The notes: a model not told the origin generated them from the letters alone. A stretch of 64,000 nucleotides of DNA from Fusobacterium mortiferum ATCC 9817 (GCF_000158195.2 NZ_GL987987.1:62001-126000), one strand, 5' to 3'. Positions 37,083 to 47,304 are shown, numbered from the stretch's first letter. Numbers and translations are program-made.

Positions 37083-39149
37083 TTGAGATTACTATTTGAA
37101 ATTGGAATGGAAGAGTTGCCAGCAAGATTTCTTAAGCAGGCATTAAGTGATTTAAAATCTAATTTAGAAACAAAATTAAATAATGAAAGAATAAAATTTG
37201 ATGAGATAAAAACTTATGGAACACCTAGAAGATTAGTGCTAGATGTACATAATTTAGCTGAAAATCAAGAGGACTTAGACCTTGTAAACTTAGGACCAGC
37301 TAAAAGTGTAGCTTATGTAAATGGAGAAATTTCAAGAGCTGGACTTGGATTTGCTAAATCTCAAGGAATAGAGCCAGAGCAATTAGAAATTGTTTCTACT
37401 CCAAAAGGAGAATACATAGCTGCTAGAAAATTTATGAAAGGTAAGGCTACTAAAGAACTTTTATCTGAAATTTTAAAATCTCTAGTATTAGAATTAAACT
37501 TCCCAAAATCTATGAAATGGGCAGATAAAAAATTAAGATTTGCAAGACCAGTTCAATGGTTCTTAGCTTTATGTGATTCAGAAGTAGTTCCATTTGAAAT
37601 AGAAGGAATAGCAAGTGGAAATAAATCAAGAGGACATAGATTCTTTGGAAAAGAGTTTGAAGTATCTAATGTAGAAGAATATTTTACAAAAATTAGAGAG
37701 AATAATGTTATCATAGATATTGAGGAGAGAAGAGCATTAGTTAAAGATTTAGTAGCTAAATGTGCTGGTGCTGGAGAACAAGTTCATATTGAAGAGGAGC
37801 TATTAGATGAAGTAACAAATTTAATAGAGTATCCTTGTCCAATAGTTGGAAGCTTCAATGCTGACTTCTTAGAAGTGCCACAAGATGTATTAATTATATC
37901 TATGCAAGTACACCAAAGATATTTCCCTATTTTAGATACTAATGGAAAATTACTTCCTAAATTTGTAGTTGTAAGAAATGGTATCGAATCTTCTGATTTC
38001 GTAAGAAAAGGAAATGAAAAAGTATTATCAGCTAGACTTGCAGATGCTAGATTCTTCTATCAAGAAGATTTAAAACATCCATTAGCTGACAATGTAGAAA
38101 AATTAAAAACAGTAGTATTCCAAAAAGATTTAGGAACTATTTATCAAAAAATAGAAAGAAGTAAAGAGATAGCTACTTATCTAATAGATGTATTAGGTTG
38201 TGCAGATAGAAAAGAGGATGTATTAAGAACTGTATATCTAGCTAAAGCTGACCTAGTTTCTAATATGATAGGAGAGAAAGAGTTTACAAAACTTCAAGGA
38301 TTTATGGGAGCAGATTATGCACTAAAATCTGGAGAGAATGAAAGAGTTTCATTAGGAATAAAAGAGCACTATTATCCAAGATTCCAAGGAGACTTATTAC
38401 CAACAGAAATGGAAGGAATAATAGCAGGTATATCTGATAGAATAGATACTCTAGTAGGATGTTTTGGAGTAGGAGTTATCCCAAGTGGTTCAAAAGACCC
38501 ATTTGCTTTAAGAAGAGCAGCTTTAGGAATAGCTAACGTAATAGTTAACTCTAAATTAAATATATCATTAAAAGCATTAGTTAATAAATCTTTAGATACT
38601 CTAGTAGCTGGTGGAGTATTAAAAAGAGATAGAGCTACTGTAGAAGCTGAAGTATTAGAATTCTTTAAACAAAGAGCTATCAATATTTTTGGAGATATGG
38701 GATATAGTAGAGATGTAATTGTTGCGGTAGTAGATAAAGATTGTGATAACTTAGTAGATGCACTTGAGAGAGTAAAAACTTTAGAGTCATTTGCTAAAGA
38801 GGAAGAGTTTGGAAAACTATTACCTGTATTAAAAAGAGTTGGAAATATCTCTAAAGACCATACAGATATGATAATTAATCCAGAATTATTCAAAGAGGAT
38901 ATAGAGAAGGAGTTATATCAATTTTCTGTAGAGTTAAGTAATAAAGTAAATCTAGCTATTGAGCAAAGAGATTATGCTAAATATCTTGAAGAGATAACAT
39001 CTGGAAAAGATATAATTAACAACTATTTTGATAAAATAATAGTAATGGATAAAGATGAAGCTATTAAAAATAATAGATTATCTCAAATGAGATTTTTAAC
39101 TGATATTTTTACTAAGATGGCAGATTTAAATCAAATAGAAGAGAGATAA
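37083..39149 (+). CDS. glyS: Glycyl-tRNA synthetase beta subunit
   Basis: 688 aa, full length. TTG start at 37083 with AGAGGAGGAAG upstream and the expected N-terminus [14 protein letters not shown]. Further landmarks: [22 protein letters not shown], and a C-terminal HD/anticodon-binding region (FPYDLEI-type region not required). It binds tRNA and completes the GlyQ enzyme. The 66-base gap after glyQ is AT-rich with no terminator, so both are co-transcribed. A terminator follows. Confidence 0.96.
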   Translation: MRLLFEIGMEELPARFLKQALSDLKSNLETKLNNERIKFDEIKTYGTPRRLVLDVHNLAENQEDLDLVNLGPAKSVAYVNGEISRAGLGFAKSQGIEPEQLEIVSTPKGEYIAARKFMKGKATKELLSEILKSLVLELNFPKSMKWADKKLRFARPVQWFLALCDSEVVPFEIEGIASGNKSRGHRFFGKEFEVSNVEEYFTKIRENNVIIDIEERRALVKDLVAKCAGAGEQVHIEEELLDEVTNLIEYPCPIVGSFNADFLEVPQDVLIISMQVHQRYFPILDTNGKLLPKFVVVRNGIESSDFVRKGNEKVLSARLADARFFYQEDLKHPLADNVEKLKTVVFQKDLGTIYQKIERSKEIATYLIDVLGCADRKEDVLRTVYLAKADLVSNMIGEKEFTKLQGFMGADYALKSGENERVSLGIKEHYYPRFQGDLLPTEMEGIIAGISDRIDTLVGCFGVGVIPSGSKDPFALRRAALGIANVIVNSKLNISLKALVNKSLDTLVAGGVLKRDRATVEAEVLEFFKQRAINIFGDMGYSRDVIVAVVDKDCDNLVDALERVKTLESFAKEEEFGKLLPVLKRVGNISKDHTDMIINPELFKEDIEKELYQFSVELSNKVNLAIEQRDYAKYLEEITSGKDIINNYFDKIIVMDKDEAIKNNRLSQMRFLTDIFTKMADLNQIEER

Positions 39150-39157
39150 AAAAATTA

Positions 39158-39185
39158 GGGGGATGGCTAAAGTCATTCCCTTTTT
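39158..39185 (+). terminator. glyS terminator
   Basis: GGGGGATGGCT (39158-39168) pairs with AGTCATTCCC (39171-39180) with two wobbles and a short loop, followed by TTTTT. It separates the synthetase operon from the PTS IIC-like gene. Confidence 0.75.
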
Positions 39186-39208
39186 ATAAAAATTTTGAGG
39201 AGAGAAAA

Positions 39209-40231
39209 ATGAGAGAGTTTTTAAAAAGAAAAGGTGTAGAGTTATCTATTAAAAAATATTTAGTAGATGCTTCAAGTTATATGGCATTAGGACTTTTTTC
39301 AACTTTACTTATAGGGACCATACTTAATACAATAGGCGAAAAATTAGAGATAGCTTTTCTAACTGATGTAGTATGGAAAGTAGCTAGAGATATGACAGGA
39401 CCAGGAATAGGACTTGCAGTAGCCTATGGATTAAAAGCTCCTCATCTAGTACTATTTTCTTCAACAGTAACAGGAGCTATAGGAGCTATGTATGGAGGAC
39501 CTGTAGGTTCTTTTATAGGAGCAGTTGTAGGAGCAGAATTTGGAAAGATAGTATCTAAAGAAACAAAGGTAGACATAATAGTTGCTCCAGCTACAACTAT
39601 AATATCAGGTTCATTAGTGGTCTATTTAGTAGGTCCATTTGTAGCAAAGATTATGCAGACTTTTGGAGCTATGGTAGTATATGCTACTGAATTACAACCA
39701 TTTGCTATGGGAATACTTGTTTCCACAATAGTAGGGATAGCTCTTACTCTTCCTATTAGTAGTGCAGCTCTATGTATGATGATAGGGCTTGGAGGACTTG
39801 CTGGTGGAGCAGCAACAGTAGGGTGCTCAGCTCAGATGGTAGGTTTTGCAGTAATGAGTTTTAAAGAAAATGGTTGGGGTGGACTTGTAGCTCAAGGTGT
39901 TGGGACATCTATGCTTCAGATAGGAAATATAGTAAAAAATTGGAAGATATGGATACCACCAACAGTAGCAGGAGCTATATTAGGCCCAGTATCTACAATG
40001 GTTTTTAAATTTCAAAATATACCAATAGCTTCAGGAATGGGAACAAGTGGATTTGTAGGACAGTTTGGAACAGTTACAGCTATGAATAGTATAGGAGTAA
40101 CAGGATTAAAATTATATTTAGGAATATTATTACTTCATTTTTTATTACCAGCTATAATTACTTTGGGAATAGCAAAGTTAATGAGAAGAAAAGGTTGGAT
40201 AAAAGATGGAGATTTAAAATTAGATTTATAG
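39209..40231 (+). CDS. PTS_EIIC_2-family membrane protein
   Basis: 340 aa, about eight to ten hydrophobic segments rich in Gly (GAIGAMYGGPVGSFIGAVVGAEFG; GLGGLAGGAATVGCSAQMVGFA). This matches the PTS_EIIC_2 family annotated as putative sugar-PTS permease IIC, although no EIIA, EIIB or sugar enzyme lies nearby. Substrate unknown, and it may not be a true phosphotransferase component. AGGAGAG precedes the ATG; the gap to folE is 24 bases, so it could share that transcript. Confidence 0.75.
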   Translation: MREFLKRKGVELSIKKYLVDASSYMALGLFSTLLIGTILNTIGEKLEIAFLTDVVWKVARDMTGPGIGLAVAYGLKAPHLVLFSSTVTGAIGAMYGGPVGSFIGAVVGAEFGKIVSKETKVDIIVAPATTIISGSLVVYLVGPFVAKIMQTFGAMVVYATELQPFAMGILVSTIVGIALTLPISSAALCMMIGLGGLAGGAATVGCSAQMVGFAVMSFKENGWGGLVAQGVGTSMLQIGNIVKNWKIWIPPTVAGAILGPVSTMVFKFQNIPIASGMGTSGFVGQFGTVTAMNSIGVTGLKLYLGILLLHFLLPAIITLGIAKLMRRKGWIKDGDLKLDL

Positions 40232-40255
40232 AAAATTTATGGAGAGGAAAAGAAA

Positions 40256-40807
40256 ATGGAGTTAAAAAAGATAGAAAAAGCTTTTGAACAAATACTTGAA
40301 GGAATAGGAGAGGATAGAAATAGAGAGAGTTTAATGGATACTCCTAAAAGAGTTGCTCAAAGTTATGAAGAACTTTTTTCAGGCATAGATAAAAATCCAG
40401 AGGAACCATTACTTAGATATTTCTCAGTAGATAGTAATGATTTGGTTATGGAGAAAAATATAGATTTTTACTCTATGTGTGAACACCATTTTCTACCTTT
40501 TTTTGGAACAATTGATGTAGCATATATTCCTAATGGTAAAGTAGTAGGTTTTGGAGATATAATCAAAAGTATAGAGATACTAGCAAAAAGACCTCAAATA
40601 CAGGAAAGACTTGGAAGTGAATTAGCAGATGTAATTTATAAGACACTTGATTGTCAAGGAGTTATGGTAATAATAAAAGCAAAACATCTGTGTATGACTA
40701 TGAGAGGAGCAAAGAAAGAAAATAGTCAGATAATAACTACTGCTTGTAGAGGTATCTTTGAAAAAGATAGTAATAGAAGAGTAGAAGTATTAACTTTATT
40801 GAAATAG
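40256..40807 (+). CDS. folE: GTP cyclohydrolase I
   Basis: 183 aa. Converts GTP to 7,8-dihydroneopterin triphosphate, first step of folate synthesis. Zinc and catalytic residues are in MCEHHFLPFFG and KAKHLCMTMRGA; RVAQSYEELFSG and RPQIQERL are also typical. First gene of a folate operon with folB-folK and a folP fusion. GGAGAGG precedes the ATG. Confidence 0.96.
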   Translation: MELKKIEKAFEQILEGIGEDRNRESLMDTPKRVAQSYEELFSGIDKNPEEPLLRYFSVDSNDLVMEKNIDFYSMCEHHFLPFFGTIDVAYIPNGKVVGFGDIIKSIEILAKRPQIQERLGSELADVIYKTLDCQGVMVIIKAKHLCMTMRGAKKENSQIITTACRGIFEKDSNRRVEVLTLLK

Positions 40808-40814
40808 TGGTGAG

Positions 40815-41651
40815 ATGATGGATAAAATTTATATAAATAATTTAGAATTTATAGGATTTCATGGAGTTTTTTCTGAAGAAAAAAAATTAGGACAAAAATT
40901 TTTGGTATCTTTAGAGCTTACTGTGGATACAAGAGAGGCTGGTAAAACAGGGGATTTGACAAAGTCAGTTCACTATGGATTAGTAGCTCAAGATGTAGAG
41001 AAACTTTTTCTGGAAAAAAGTATAGATTTAATAGAAACATGTGCTGAAAATATAGCTGAAATGGTATTAAAAAAATATGAGTTGGTAAAAGAGGTAAAAG
41101 TTATTGTAAAAAAACCTTGGGCACCACTACAGATGCATTTTGAAAATGTAGCTGTGGAAATTACTAGAAAATGGCATAGAGTATATCTTTCATTAGGAAG
41201 TAATATTGGGAATAAGAGAAAAAATCTTTTGGAAGCTATAAGAAAAATAGGAGAATTAGAGAATACAGAGGTAGTTAAAAGTAGTACAATATTAGAGACA
41301 GAACCTTTTGGATATTTAGAGCAAGATAATTTTCTAAATGCTTGTTTAGAGGTAAAAACTCTTATGACAGCTCAAGAGTTTCTAAAAGAGATTTTACAGA
41401 TAGAATTGGATATGGGAAGAGTCAGAGAGATAAAGTGGGGACCTAGAATAATAGATATTGATATACTGTTTTATGATAAAGAGATAATTGAAGAGGATAA
41501 TTTAGCTGTACCTCATCCTTGGATTTGTGAGAGAGAGTTTGTACTAGACCCTCTATCTGAGATAGCTCCTAACTATATCCACCCTTTAGAGAAAAAAACA
41601 ATAACAATGTTAGCTAGAAAATTGAAAGAAAGGGAAGCAAATGGAAATTAA
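40815..41651 (+). CDS. Bifunctional dihydroneopterin aldolase/HPPK (FolB-FolK fusion)
   Basis: 278 aa. Residues 1-120 are FolB (FIGFHGVFSEEKKLGQKF, ending PWAPLQMHFENVAVEITR); residues 125-278 are FolK (VYLSLGSNIGNKRKNL, ETEPFGYLEQDNFLNACLEV, WGPRIIDIDILFYD, VPHPWICEREFVL). The fusion converts dihydroneopterin to the pyrophosphorylated pterin substrate of FolP. Such FolB-FolK fusions are known in other bacteria. Either ATG (40815 or 40818) fits. It overlaps the next gene by 11 bases. Confidence 0.95.
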   Translation: MMDKIYINNLEFIGFHGVFSEEKKLGQKFLVSLELTVDTREAGKTGDLTKSVHYGLVAQDVEKLFLEKSIDLIETCAENIAEMVLKKYELVKEVKVIVKKPWAPLQMHFENVAVEITRKWHRVYLSLGSNIGNKRKNLLEAIRKIGELENTEVVKSSTILETEPFGYLEQDNFLNACLEVKTLMTAQEFLKEILQIELDMGRVREIKWGPRIIDIDILFYDKEIIEEDNLAVPHPWICEREFVLDPLSEIAPNYIHPLEKKTITMLARKLKEREANGN

Positions 41652-42900
41652 AAAGTTAGAAAAAAAAGAGATAAATAAAGCTTTAAAACTTGTATGGGAT
41701 GTATTTTTAGAGTGTGAAGCTTTCAATTATAATAGAAGAGGAGTAGAAGAATTTAGAAGATTTTTAGATTGTAGAGAGTTAATAAATGAATTTGATTTTT
41801 ATGGAACTTATGATAAACGAGAATTAATAGGAGTAATAGCTATTCAAGGAGGACAACATATCTGTCTTTTCTTTGTAAAAAAATCTTATCAAAAACATGG
41901 AATAGGTAGAGAATTATTTAAAAAGGCTATATCTTTGACTAAAGAGAAAGAGATAACTGTAAACTCTGCTCCATGTGCAGTAGAAACTTATAAAAAGTTG
42001 GGATTTTCTTTAACAGATTCTGAACAAAATATAAATGGAATAAGATTTGTACCAATGGTTTATAAAAAAGTAAAAAGAGAAGTACAAATTTTAAAGTGCA
42101 GAGATAGAGAATTAGAATTAGGAAAAAGAACTCTTATAATGGGGATATTAAATGTAACACCAGACTCTTTTTCTGATGGTGGAGAGCACAATAATATAGA
42201 AGAAGCTGTAAAACATGCTAAAAAAATGCTAGAAGAGGGAGCAGATATCATTGATATTGGAGGAGAATCTACTAGACCAGGACATGTTCAAATAAGTGAT
42301 GAGGAGGAAATAGCTAGAGTAGTACCAGTAATAAAGAAAGTTGTAGAGTTAGGAGCTATTATTTCTATTGATACATATAAATATAAGGTTGCAAAGGCAG
42401 CTTTTGAAGCTGGAGCTCATATTTTAAATGATATATGGGGATTACAATATGATAATGGAGAGATGGCTGAAGTTGTAAAAAAATATGATGTTCCTGTAAT
42501 AGCTATGCATAATCAAGATGGAAAAGAATATAAAGGTGATATTTTATGTTGTATAAAAGAGTTTTTTAAAAGGACATATGAGATAGCAGATAAATATCAA
42601 ATTTCAAGGGACAGTATAATTTTAGATCCAGGAATTGGTTTTGGAAAAGGAATAGATGAAAATTTAGAAGTACTTTCAAGATTACAGGAACTAAGAGAGA
42701 TGGGAAGATTGCTTTTAGGGACTTCTAGAAAGAGATTTATAGGGACAATATTAGGAGAGCTACCACCTCAAGAGAGAGTAGAAGGAACAGTTGCTACTAC
42801 TGTTTTAGGGATAGAAAAGGGTATAGATATAGTGAGAGTACACGATGTATTGTCAAATAAAAGAGCTGCTATGGTAGCTGATAGAATTGTAAGAAAATAA
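41641..42900 (+). CDS. GNAT acetyltransferase-dihydropteroate synthase fusion
   Basis: 419 aa. Residues about 1-140 are a GNAT domain (KALKLVWDVFLECEAF; HICLFFVKKSYQKHGIGRELFKKAI, with the acetyl-CoA loop KHGIGRELF; NSAPCAVETYKKLGF). From about 155 it is FolP: LIMGILNVTPDSFSDGG, DIIDIGGESTRPG, ISIDTYK, HILNDIWG, ILDPGIGFGK, GTSRKRFIG. FolP condenses pterin pyrophosphate with p-aminobenzoate and is the sulfonamide target. An acetyltransferase on its N-terminus is unusual; it might modify an amine substrate or be a stray fusion. The frame is continuous through the junction. Last gene of the folate operon. Confidence 0.9.
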   Translation: MEIKKLEKKEINKALKLVWDVFLECEAFNYNRRGVEEFRRFLDCRELINEFDFYGTYDKRELIGVIAIQGGQHICLFFVKKSYQKHGIGRELFKKAISLTKEKEITVNSAPCAVETYKKLGFSLTDSEQNINGIRFVPMVYKKVKREVQILKCRDRELELGKRTLIMGILNVTPDSFSDGGEHNNIEEAVKHAKKMLEEGADIIDIGGESTRPGHVQISDEEEIARVVPVIKKVVELGAIISIDTYKYKVAKAAFEAGAHILNDIWGLQYDNGEMAEVVKKYDVPVIAMHNQDGKEYKGDILCCIKEFFKRTYEIADKYQISRDSIILDPGIGFGKGIDENLEVLSRLQELREMGRLLLGTSRKRFIGTILGELPPQERVEGTVATTVLGIEKGIDIVRVHDVLSNKRAAMVADRIVRK

Positions 42901-42926
42901 AGTTGAGTAAAAATGTAAAGAAATTC

Positions 42927-42955
42927 TAGACAAAAAGAAAAAAATAGTATATAAT
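42927..42955 (+). promoter_or_regulatory. trxA promoter
   Basis: TAGACA (42927-42932), 17 bases, TATAAT (42950-42955), about 50 bases before the trxA start. Confidence 0.75.
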
Positions 42956-43005
42956 AAGAGTATAAATTTGAAAAGATAACAATTCTAGAAAAGGGAGGAG
43001 ATAGT

Positions 43006-43320
43006 ATGGCAATTTTACATATAACAAAGGAGAATTTTGAGAAAGAAGTATTACAGTCTAAAGAGCCTGTAGTAGTTGATTTTTGGGCTTCATGGTGTGG
43101 ACCTTGTAAAGCTTTAGCACCTATATTAGAAGAGGTAGATGCTGAATTAGCTGGAACAGTAAAAGTAGCAAAAATAAATATAGATGAAGAGGAAGAATTA
43201 GCAGCTCAATTTAGAGTAATGAGTATACCTACACTTTTACTTTTCAAAAATGGAGAGGTAGTAAATAAATCAGTAGGACTTGCTCCAAAAGAAGAAGTAG
43301 TAGCTTTTGCAAAATTCTAA
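43006..43320 (+). CDS. trxA: Thioredoxin
   Basis: 104 aa with the redox motif WASWCGPCKALAP and the cis-Pro loop MSIPTLLLFKNGE. Reduces protein disulfides in the cytoplasm. AAGGGAGGAG precedes the ATG; it has its own promoter and a very strong terminator, so it is a single-gene unit. Confidence 0.96.
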   Translation: MAILHITKENFEKEVLQSKEPVVVDFWASWCGPCKALAPILEEVDAELAGTVKVAKINIDEEEELAAQFRVMSIPTLLLFKNGEVVNKSVGLAPKEEVVAFAKF

Positions 43321-43338
43321 TGTAAATTTTAAATAAAA

Positions 43339-43388
43339 AATAAAATAGAGCTAAGAGTAACATGTGTTATTCTTAGCTCTATTTTATT
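43339..43388. terminator. Long-stem terminator after trxA
   Basis: Arms 43339-43362 and 43365-43388 are complementary over 24 positions with one G-T wobble (AATAAAATAGAGCTAAGA and its complement) and a two-base loop. A/T runs at both ends mean it can work on both strands. Confidence 0.9.
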
Positions 43389-43478
43389 ATGAGAATTAAT
43401 CTTTAAATAAAATAATATATAAAAGAAAGATTTTATGATATAATTTAATAGTATAGTTAGTTTAAATAAGGAGAGATA

Positions 43479-44332
43479 ATGGATATAAGAACCATAGAAA
43501 AAAATGATAAATGGGGATATATGTTCTATATAAAATATGATGGAACAAAGTTTCATTCCTTTGATGAGATAGTTGGAAAGAGAACTGTTAAAGGAAGATT
43601 TAAAGAGTTGATGAATGAGATAGGATTTTCTTGGGCAAAAGGGATACAACAGGGAGGGAGAACCGACGCTAAAGTAAGTGCTACAGAAAATATTTTATAT
43701 GTAAGTAGTAAGTTTGATGGAAATAAAAAAATTTGCAAGAGAGATTTAATCTTTTATCAGATGAAAGTTTAAAAATAACAATGATAAAAAAAACTTTTCC
43801 AAATCTAGCTTTTCCAGAGTTGGTAGGTAGAAGAGAGTATATATATGAATATCCTAAAAAAAGAGTAAAAAATAGCTTAGAAGAGATTGAAAAACTTTGT
43901 AGAGATTTATCTGGAAGATATGATGTAAGTGAGTTTACTGATAAAAAAGGATTAGAACTAAAAGAACATATAAGAGAGGTAGATATATCTTTTAAGAATG
44001 GGAAACTATTTTTTTCTGGAAACTCTTTTATGCCAAAACAGGTAAGAATAATGTCTGGATATATTCTTACTGGCAGAAAGGAAGCATTAGAAGGAAAATA
44101 TCTTACTTTATCTAAGATAGTCTTAAGTGAGGAGCTAAAAAATAATATTTTTGAAAAAGTAGAAGATGTAAAAATAGCTGGAGTAGAGAGAATAGAGAGT
44201 AATAGAGATAGAAATTTGTATATTCTTTATACTTCTAAAGAGAAAAAAGGAGAGCTAATAGGTAAAAATGGAAAAAATATAAAAGCTCTTAAGAAAATTT
44301 ATGGAAATATAGTGGTAAAAGAGATATGTTAG
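43479..44332 (+). pseudogene. TruA-like tRNA pseudouridine synthase, frameshifted in an A7 tract
   Basis: First frame: MFYIKYDGTKFHSF (TruA start YDGT-x-F) and QQGGRTDAKVSA (catalytic Asp in GRTDAKV). It stops at 43772. Adding one A to the A7 run at 43725-43731 continues as NLQERFNLLSDESLKI and the second frame to 44332, about 284 aa in total. The second half has SGNSFMPKQVRIMSGYIL, like the F-x-R-x-Q-V-R-x-M-x-G motif near the TruA C-terminus, and a C-terminal extension (KGELIGKNGKNIKALKKIYG) that looks like a KH RNA-binding GxxG loop. The catalytic Asp is present. The break is more likely an assembly error than loss, since the gene seems otherwise intact. AAGGAGAG precedes the ATG. Confidence 0.7.
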
Positions 44333-44745
44333 CAAGGATTAAACAGGGACTTACTTTTATTTTTGGAAAATATAAATCAGAATGGAATATAGAAGTAAAA
44401 AAAATATTAACAGATAAAGAGTTTGAAGTTTTTAATCAAATGAGTGAATATGATAAGATACATTCATATAAAATATTAAAACTAGTATTAGAGGATAATT
44501 TATTAAAAGATGAAGAAATTTTTAAAAAATTAGCTCTTTTGCATGATTGTGGAAAGTATCATGCATCTTTATATAGAAGAATGAAAAAAGTTTTGATAGG
44601 AGAAAAAACTTTAGATAGACACAATGAAGATTCATATAAAAAATTAGAGAATATTAATCTTGAACTAGCGGAGTTAGCTAAGGATCATCACTATTATTCT
44701 GATGATATCTATATGCAAAGATTTCAAGAGTTAGATGATAAGTAA
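44326..44745 (+). CDS. Small HD-domain protein
   Basis: 139 aa. Metal-binding HD pattern: YDKIHSYKIL (first His), ALLHDCGKYHAS (HD pair), then LAKDHHYYSDD. It is the short phosphohydrolase-like HD type; substrate unknown. Starts inside the end of the TruA-like gene (7-base overlap), so they are co-translated, and is followed by a radical SAM gene. Confidence 0.75.
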   Translation: MLARIKQGLTFIFGKYKSEWNIEVKKILTDKEFEVFNQMSEYDKIHSYKILKLVLEDNLLKDEEIFKKLALLHDCGKYHASLYRRMKKVLIGEKTLDRHNEDSYKKLENINLELAELAKDHHYYSDDIYMQRFQELDDK

Positions 44746-44771
44746 AAATTAAAATATAGAAAGAGGAGAAA

Positions 44772-46529
44772 ATGAGAGTAAATTTAGATAAATATTTATT
44801 AAAAGTAGAAAAGCCAGGACAATATTTAGGAAATGAGATTAACAGTATTCATAAAGAGAATTATAAAGCAAGAATGTGTTTATTTTTCCCAGATATATAT
44901 GAGGTAGGAATGTCTAACTTAGGTATTAGAATACTATATAGTCTTATGAACAGAGTGGAAGGATTTTCATTAGAAAGAGGATTTGCTCCGATGGAAGATA
45001 TGGAAAAGCTTATGAGAGAAAATAATATTCCAATGTTTTCATTAGAAAGTAAGACTCCATTAAAAGAGTTTGATGTAGTAGGTTTTTCACTATCATATGA
45101 GATGTGCTATCCAAATGTATTAAATGCTCTTGACCTTGCAGGGATACCAGTAAGAAGAGAGGAAAGAGGAGAAGAATATCCACTGATAATGGCTGGTGGA
45201 ACTTGTATGATGAATCCTGTACCTATGGAAAGATTTTTAGATTTTATAGTTATAGGTGATGGGGAAGAGGTAATGGTAGAGATTGCTAAAATCCTAGTAG
45301 CTCATAAAGATAAAACTAAGATGGAAAGATTACAACTTATAGAGGGATTAGATGGGGTATATGTGCCAGTTCTTCATAAGGGAAAGAAAAGGATAAAAAG
45401 AGCAATAGTTGCAGATTTAAATAATACAGAATATTATGAGGATCAGATAGTACCGTATATAAATATAGTACATGATAGAGCTACTGTAGAAATACAAAGA
45501 GGATGTTCGAGAGGTTGTAGATTTTGCCAAGCAGGAATAGTATATAGACCAGTTAGAGAGAGAAGCTTAGAGAAAAATCTAGAATTAATAGAAAAAATGA
45601 TCAAAAAGACTGGATATGGAGAGGTATCTTTATCTTCATTAAGTAGTAGTGATTATAGTAAGATAGACGAATTGATTAAAGGAGTAAAAAGCAAAAATGC
45701 TCATAGAAATCTTGGGGTATCACTTCCATCATTAAGAATGAATACTCACTCTGTTGAGGTAGCTGAAGATATCAGTGGTGGAAAGAGAACAGGATTTACA
45801 TTTGCACCAGAAGCTGGTTCTCAAAGAATGAGAGATATAATTAATAAGGGAGTAAATGAAGAAGATGTATTAGAAACTGCTGAAGCAGCAGTGAGAGGTG
45901 GATGGGAAACATTAAAATTTTACTTTATGATAGGACTTCCATTTGAAACTGATGAAGATGTAAAAGGAATATATGAACTAGCTAAAAAAGTTGTAGATAG
46001 ATGTAGACCTATAAATAAAAGACTTAATGTAACAGTAAGTGTATCAAACTTTGTACCTAAACCTCATACTCCATTTCAATGGGCAGAGCAGATGGATTTT
46101 GCAGAGATGAAAAGAAAACATGCTCTTTTAAGAGAGTTATTTAAAGGACAAAAAAGTTGTAATTTGAGAATACATGATATGAAAAAATCTTATTTAGAAG
46201 GATTCTTATCAAGAGGAGATGAGAGAATAGGAGAGCTTGTAGAGTTAGCTTGGAGAGGTGGAGCAAAACTTGATGATTACAAAGATAACTTTAATATCTG
46301 GAAGAGAGCTATGGAAGAATTAGGTATGGATGAGAATGAGTATTTAAGAGCTAGAGATATGAATGAAGAGTTACCTTGGGATATTGTAGAAATAAGTGTG
46401 GATAAAGAGTTTTTAAAAAGAGAATTAAAACAAGCAGAAAATGTAGCTCTAACACCAGAGTGTAGAACTAAATGCTCTAACTGCGGAATGAGAAAGAGAT
46501 TTCCTAATTGTATGGTAATAGCTAAATAG
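44772..46529 (+). CDS. B12-binding-type radical SAM protein (TIGR03960-like)
   Basis: 585 aa. N-terminal region (RMCLFFPDIYEVGMSNLGIRILY) resembles the B12-binding-type domain of this family; the radical SAM cluster is RGCSRGCRFCQAGIVYRP (C-x3-C-x2-C, about 240). Further landmarks SLSSSDY and KFYFMIGLPFETDEDV. It ends with cysteines CRTKCSNCGMRKRFPNC, perhaps a second metal site. The usual partner (DUF2344/TIGR03936 domain) is not adjacent. Reaction not known; neighbours are RNA-modification and DNA-repair genes. Confidence 0.85.
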   Translation: MRVNLDKYLLKVEKPGQYLGNEINSIHKENYKARMCLFFPDIYEVGMSNLGIRILYSLMNRVEGFSLERGFAPMEDMEKLMRENNIPMFSLESKTPLKEFDVVGFSLSYEMCYPNVLNALDLAGIPVRREERGEEYPLIMAGGTCMMNPVPMERFLDFIVIGDGEEVMVEIAKILVAHKDKTKMERLQLIEGLDGVYVPVLHKGKKRIKRAIVADLNNTEYYEDQIVPYINIVHDRATVEIQRGCSRGCRFCQAGIVYRPVRERSLEKNLELIEKMIKKTGYGEVSLSSLSSSDYSKIDELIKGVKSKNAHRNLGVSLPSLRMNTHSVEVAEDISGGKRTGFTFAPEAGSQRMRDIINKGVNEEDVLETAEAAVRGGWETLKFYFMIGLPFETDEDVKGIYELAKKVVDRCRPINKRLNVTVSVSNFVPKPHTPFQWAEQMDFAEMKRKHALLRELFKGQKSCNLRIHDMKKSYLEGFLSRGDERIGELVELAWRGGAKLDDYKDNFNIWKRAMEELGMDENEYLRARDMNEELPWDIVEISVDKEFLKRELKQAENVALTPECRTKCSNCGMRKRFPNCMVIAK

Positions 46530-46545
46530 TTATTGGAGGTAAAAA

Positions 46546-47220
46546 ATGGTAAATTTAGGTAATGATTGGGATGAAGTATTAAAAGGTGAGTTTGATAAAG
46601 AATATTATCAAAAATTAAGAAAATTTTTGATTGAAGAATATAAAACAAGAGTTATATATCCAAAAATGGAGAATATTTTTTCAGCATTAAAACTTACAAC
46701 TTATAGGGATACAAAGGTACTTATATTGGGGCAAGATCCATATCATGGACCTAATCAAGCTCATGGTTTAGCTTTTTCAGTAAATCCTGGAATAAAAACT
46801 CCACCATCTTTACTCAATATGTATAAAGAATTAAAAGATGAATTGGGATTATATATTCCAAATAATGGTTATTTAGTACCATGGGCAGAGCAAGGAGTGT
46901 TGCTTCTAAATACGGCTCTAACTGTTAGAGCTGGTGAAGCTAATTCTCATTCAGGTATGGGATGGGAAATTTTTACAGATAATATTATAAAGCATCTAAA
47001 TGATAGAAAAGAGCCGGTGATTTTTGTATTGTGGGGAAATAATGCTAGAAAGAAAAAAGCTTTTATAACAAATAAACAACACTTCGTATTAGAAGGACCA
47101 CACCCTAGTCCATTATCAGCAAGTAGAGGATTCTTTGGATGTGGACACTTTAAAAAAATAAATGATATATTAAGAAATATTGGAAAGCAAGAGATAAATT
47201 GGCAGATAGAAAATATATGA
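46546..47220 (+). CDS. ung: Uracil-DNA glycosylase (family 1)
   Basis: 224 aa, full length. Removes uracil from DNA to start base-excision repair. Catalytic motif [20 protein letters not shown] and the second motif [24 protein letters not shown] is also typical. GGAGG precedes the ATG. Confidence 0.97.
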   Translation: MVNLGNDWDEVLKGEFDKEYYQKLRKFLIEEYKTRVIYPKMENIFSALKLTTYRDTKVLILGQDPYHGPNQAHGLAFSVNPGIKTPPSLLNMYKELKDELGLYIPNNGYLVPWAEQGVLLLNTALTVRAGEANSHSGMGWEIFTDNIIKHLNDRKEPVIFVLWGNNARKKKAFITNKQHFVLEGPHPSPLSASRGFFGCGHFKKINDILRNIGKQEINWQIENI

Positions 47221-47304
47221 GATAACCTCGAAAATGCAAGACACAAGGATGCCACACTATTTTAATATAATAAAATAAAAAAACGAGAAAGCGTGGAGGC
47301 TGTT

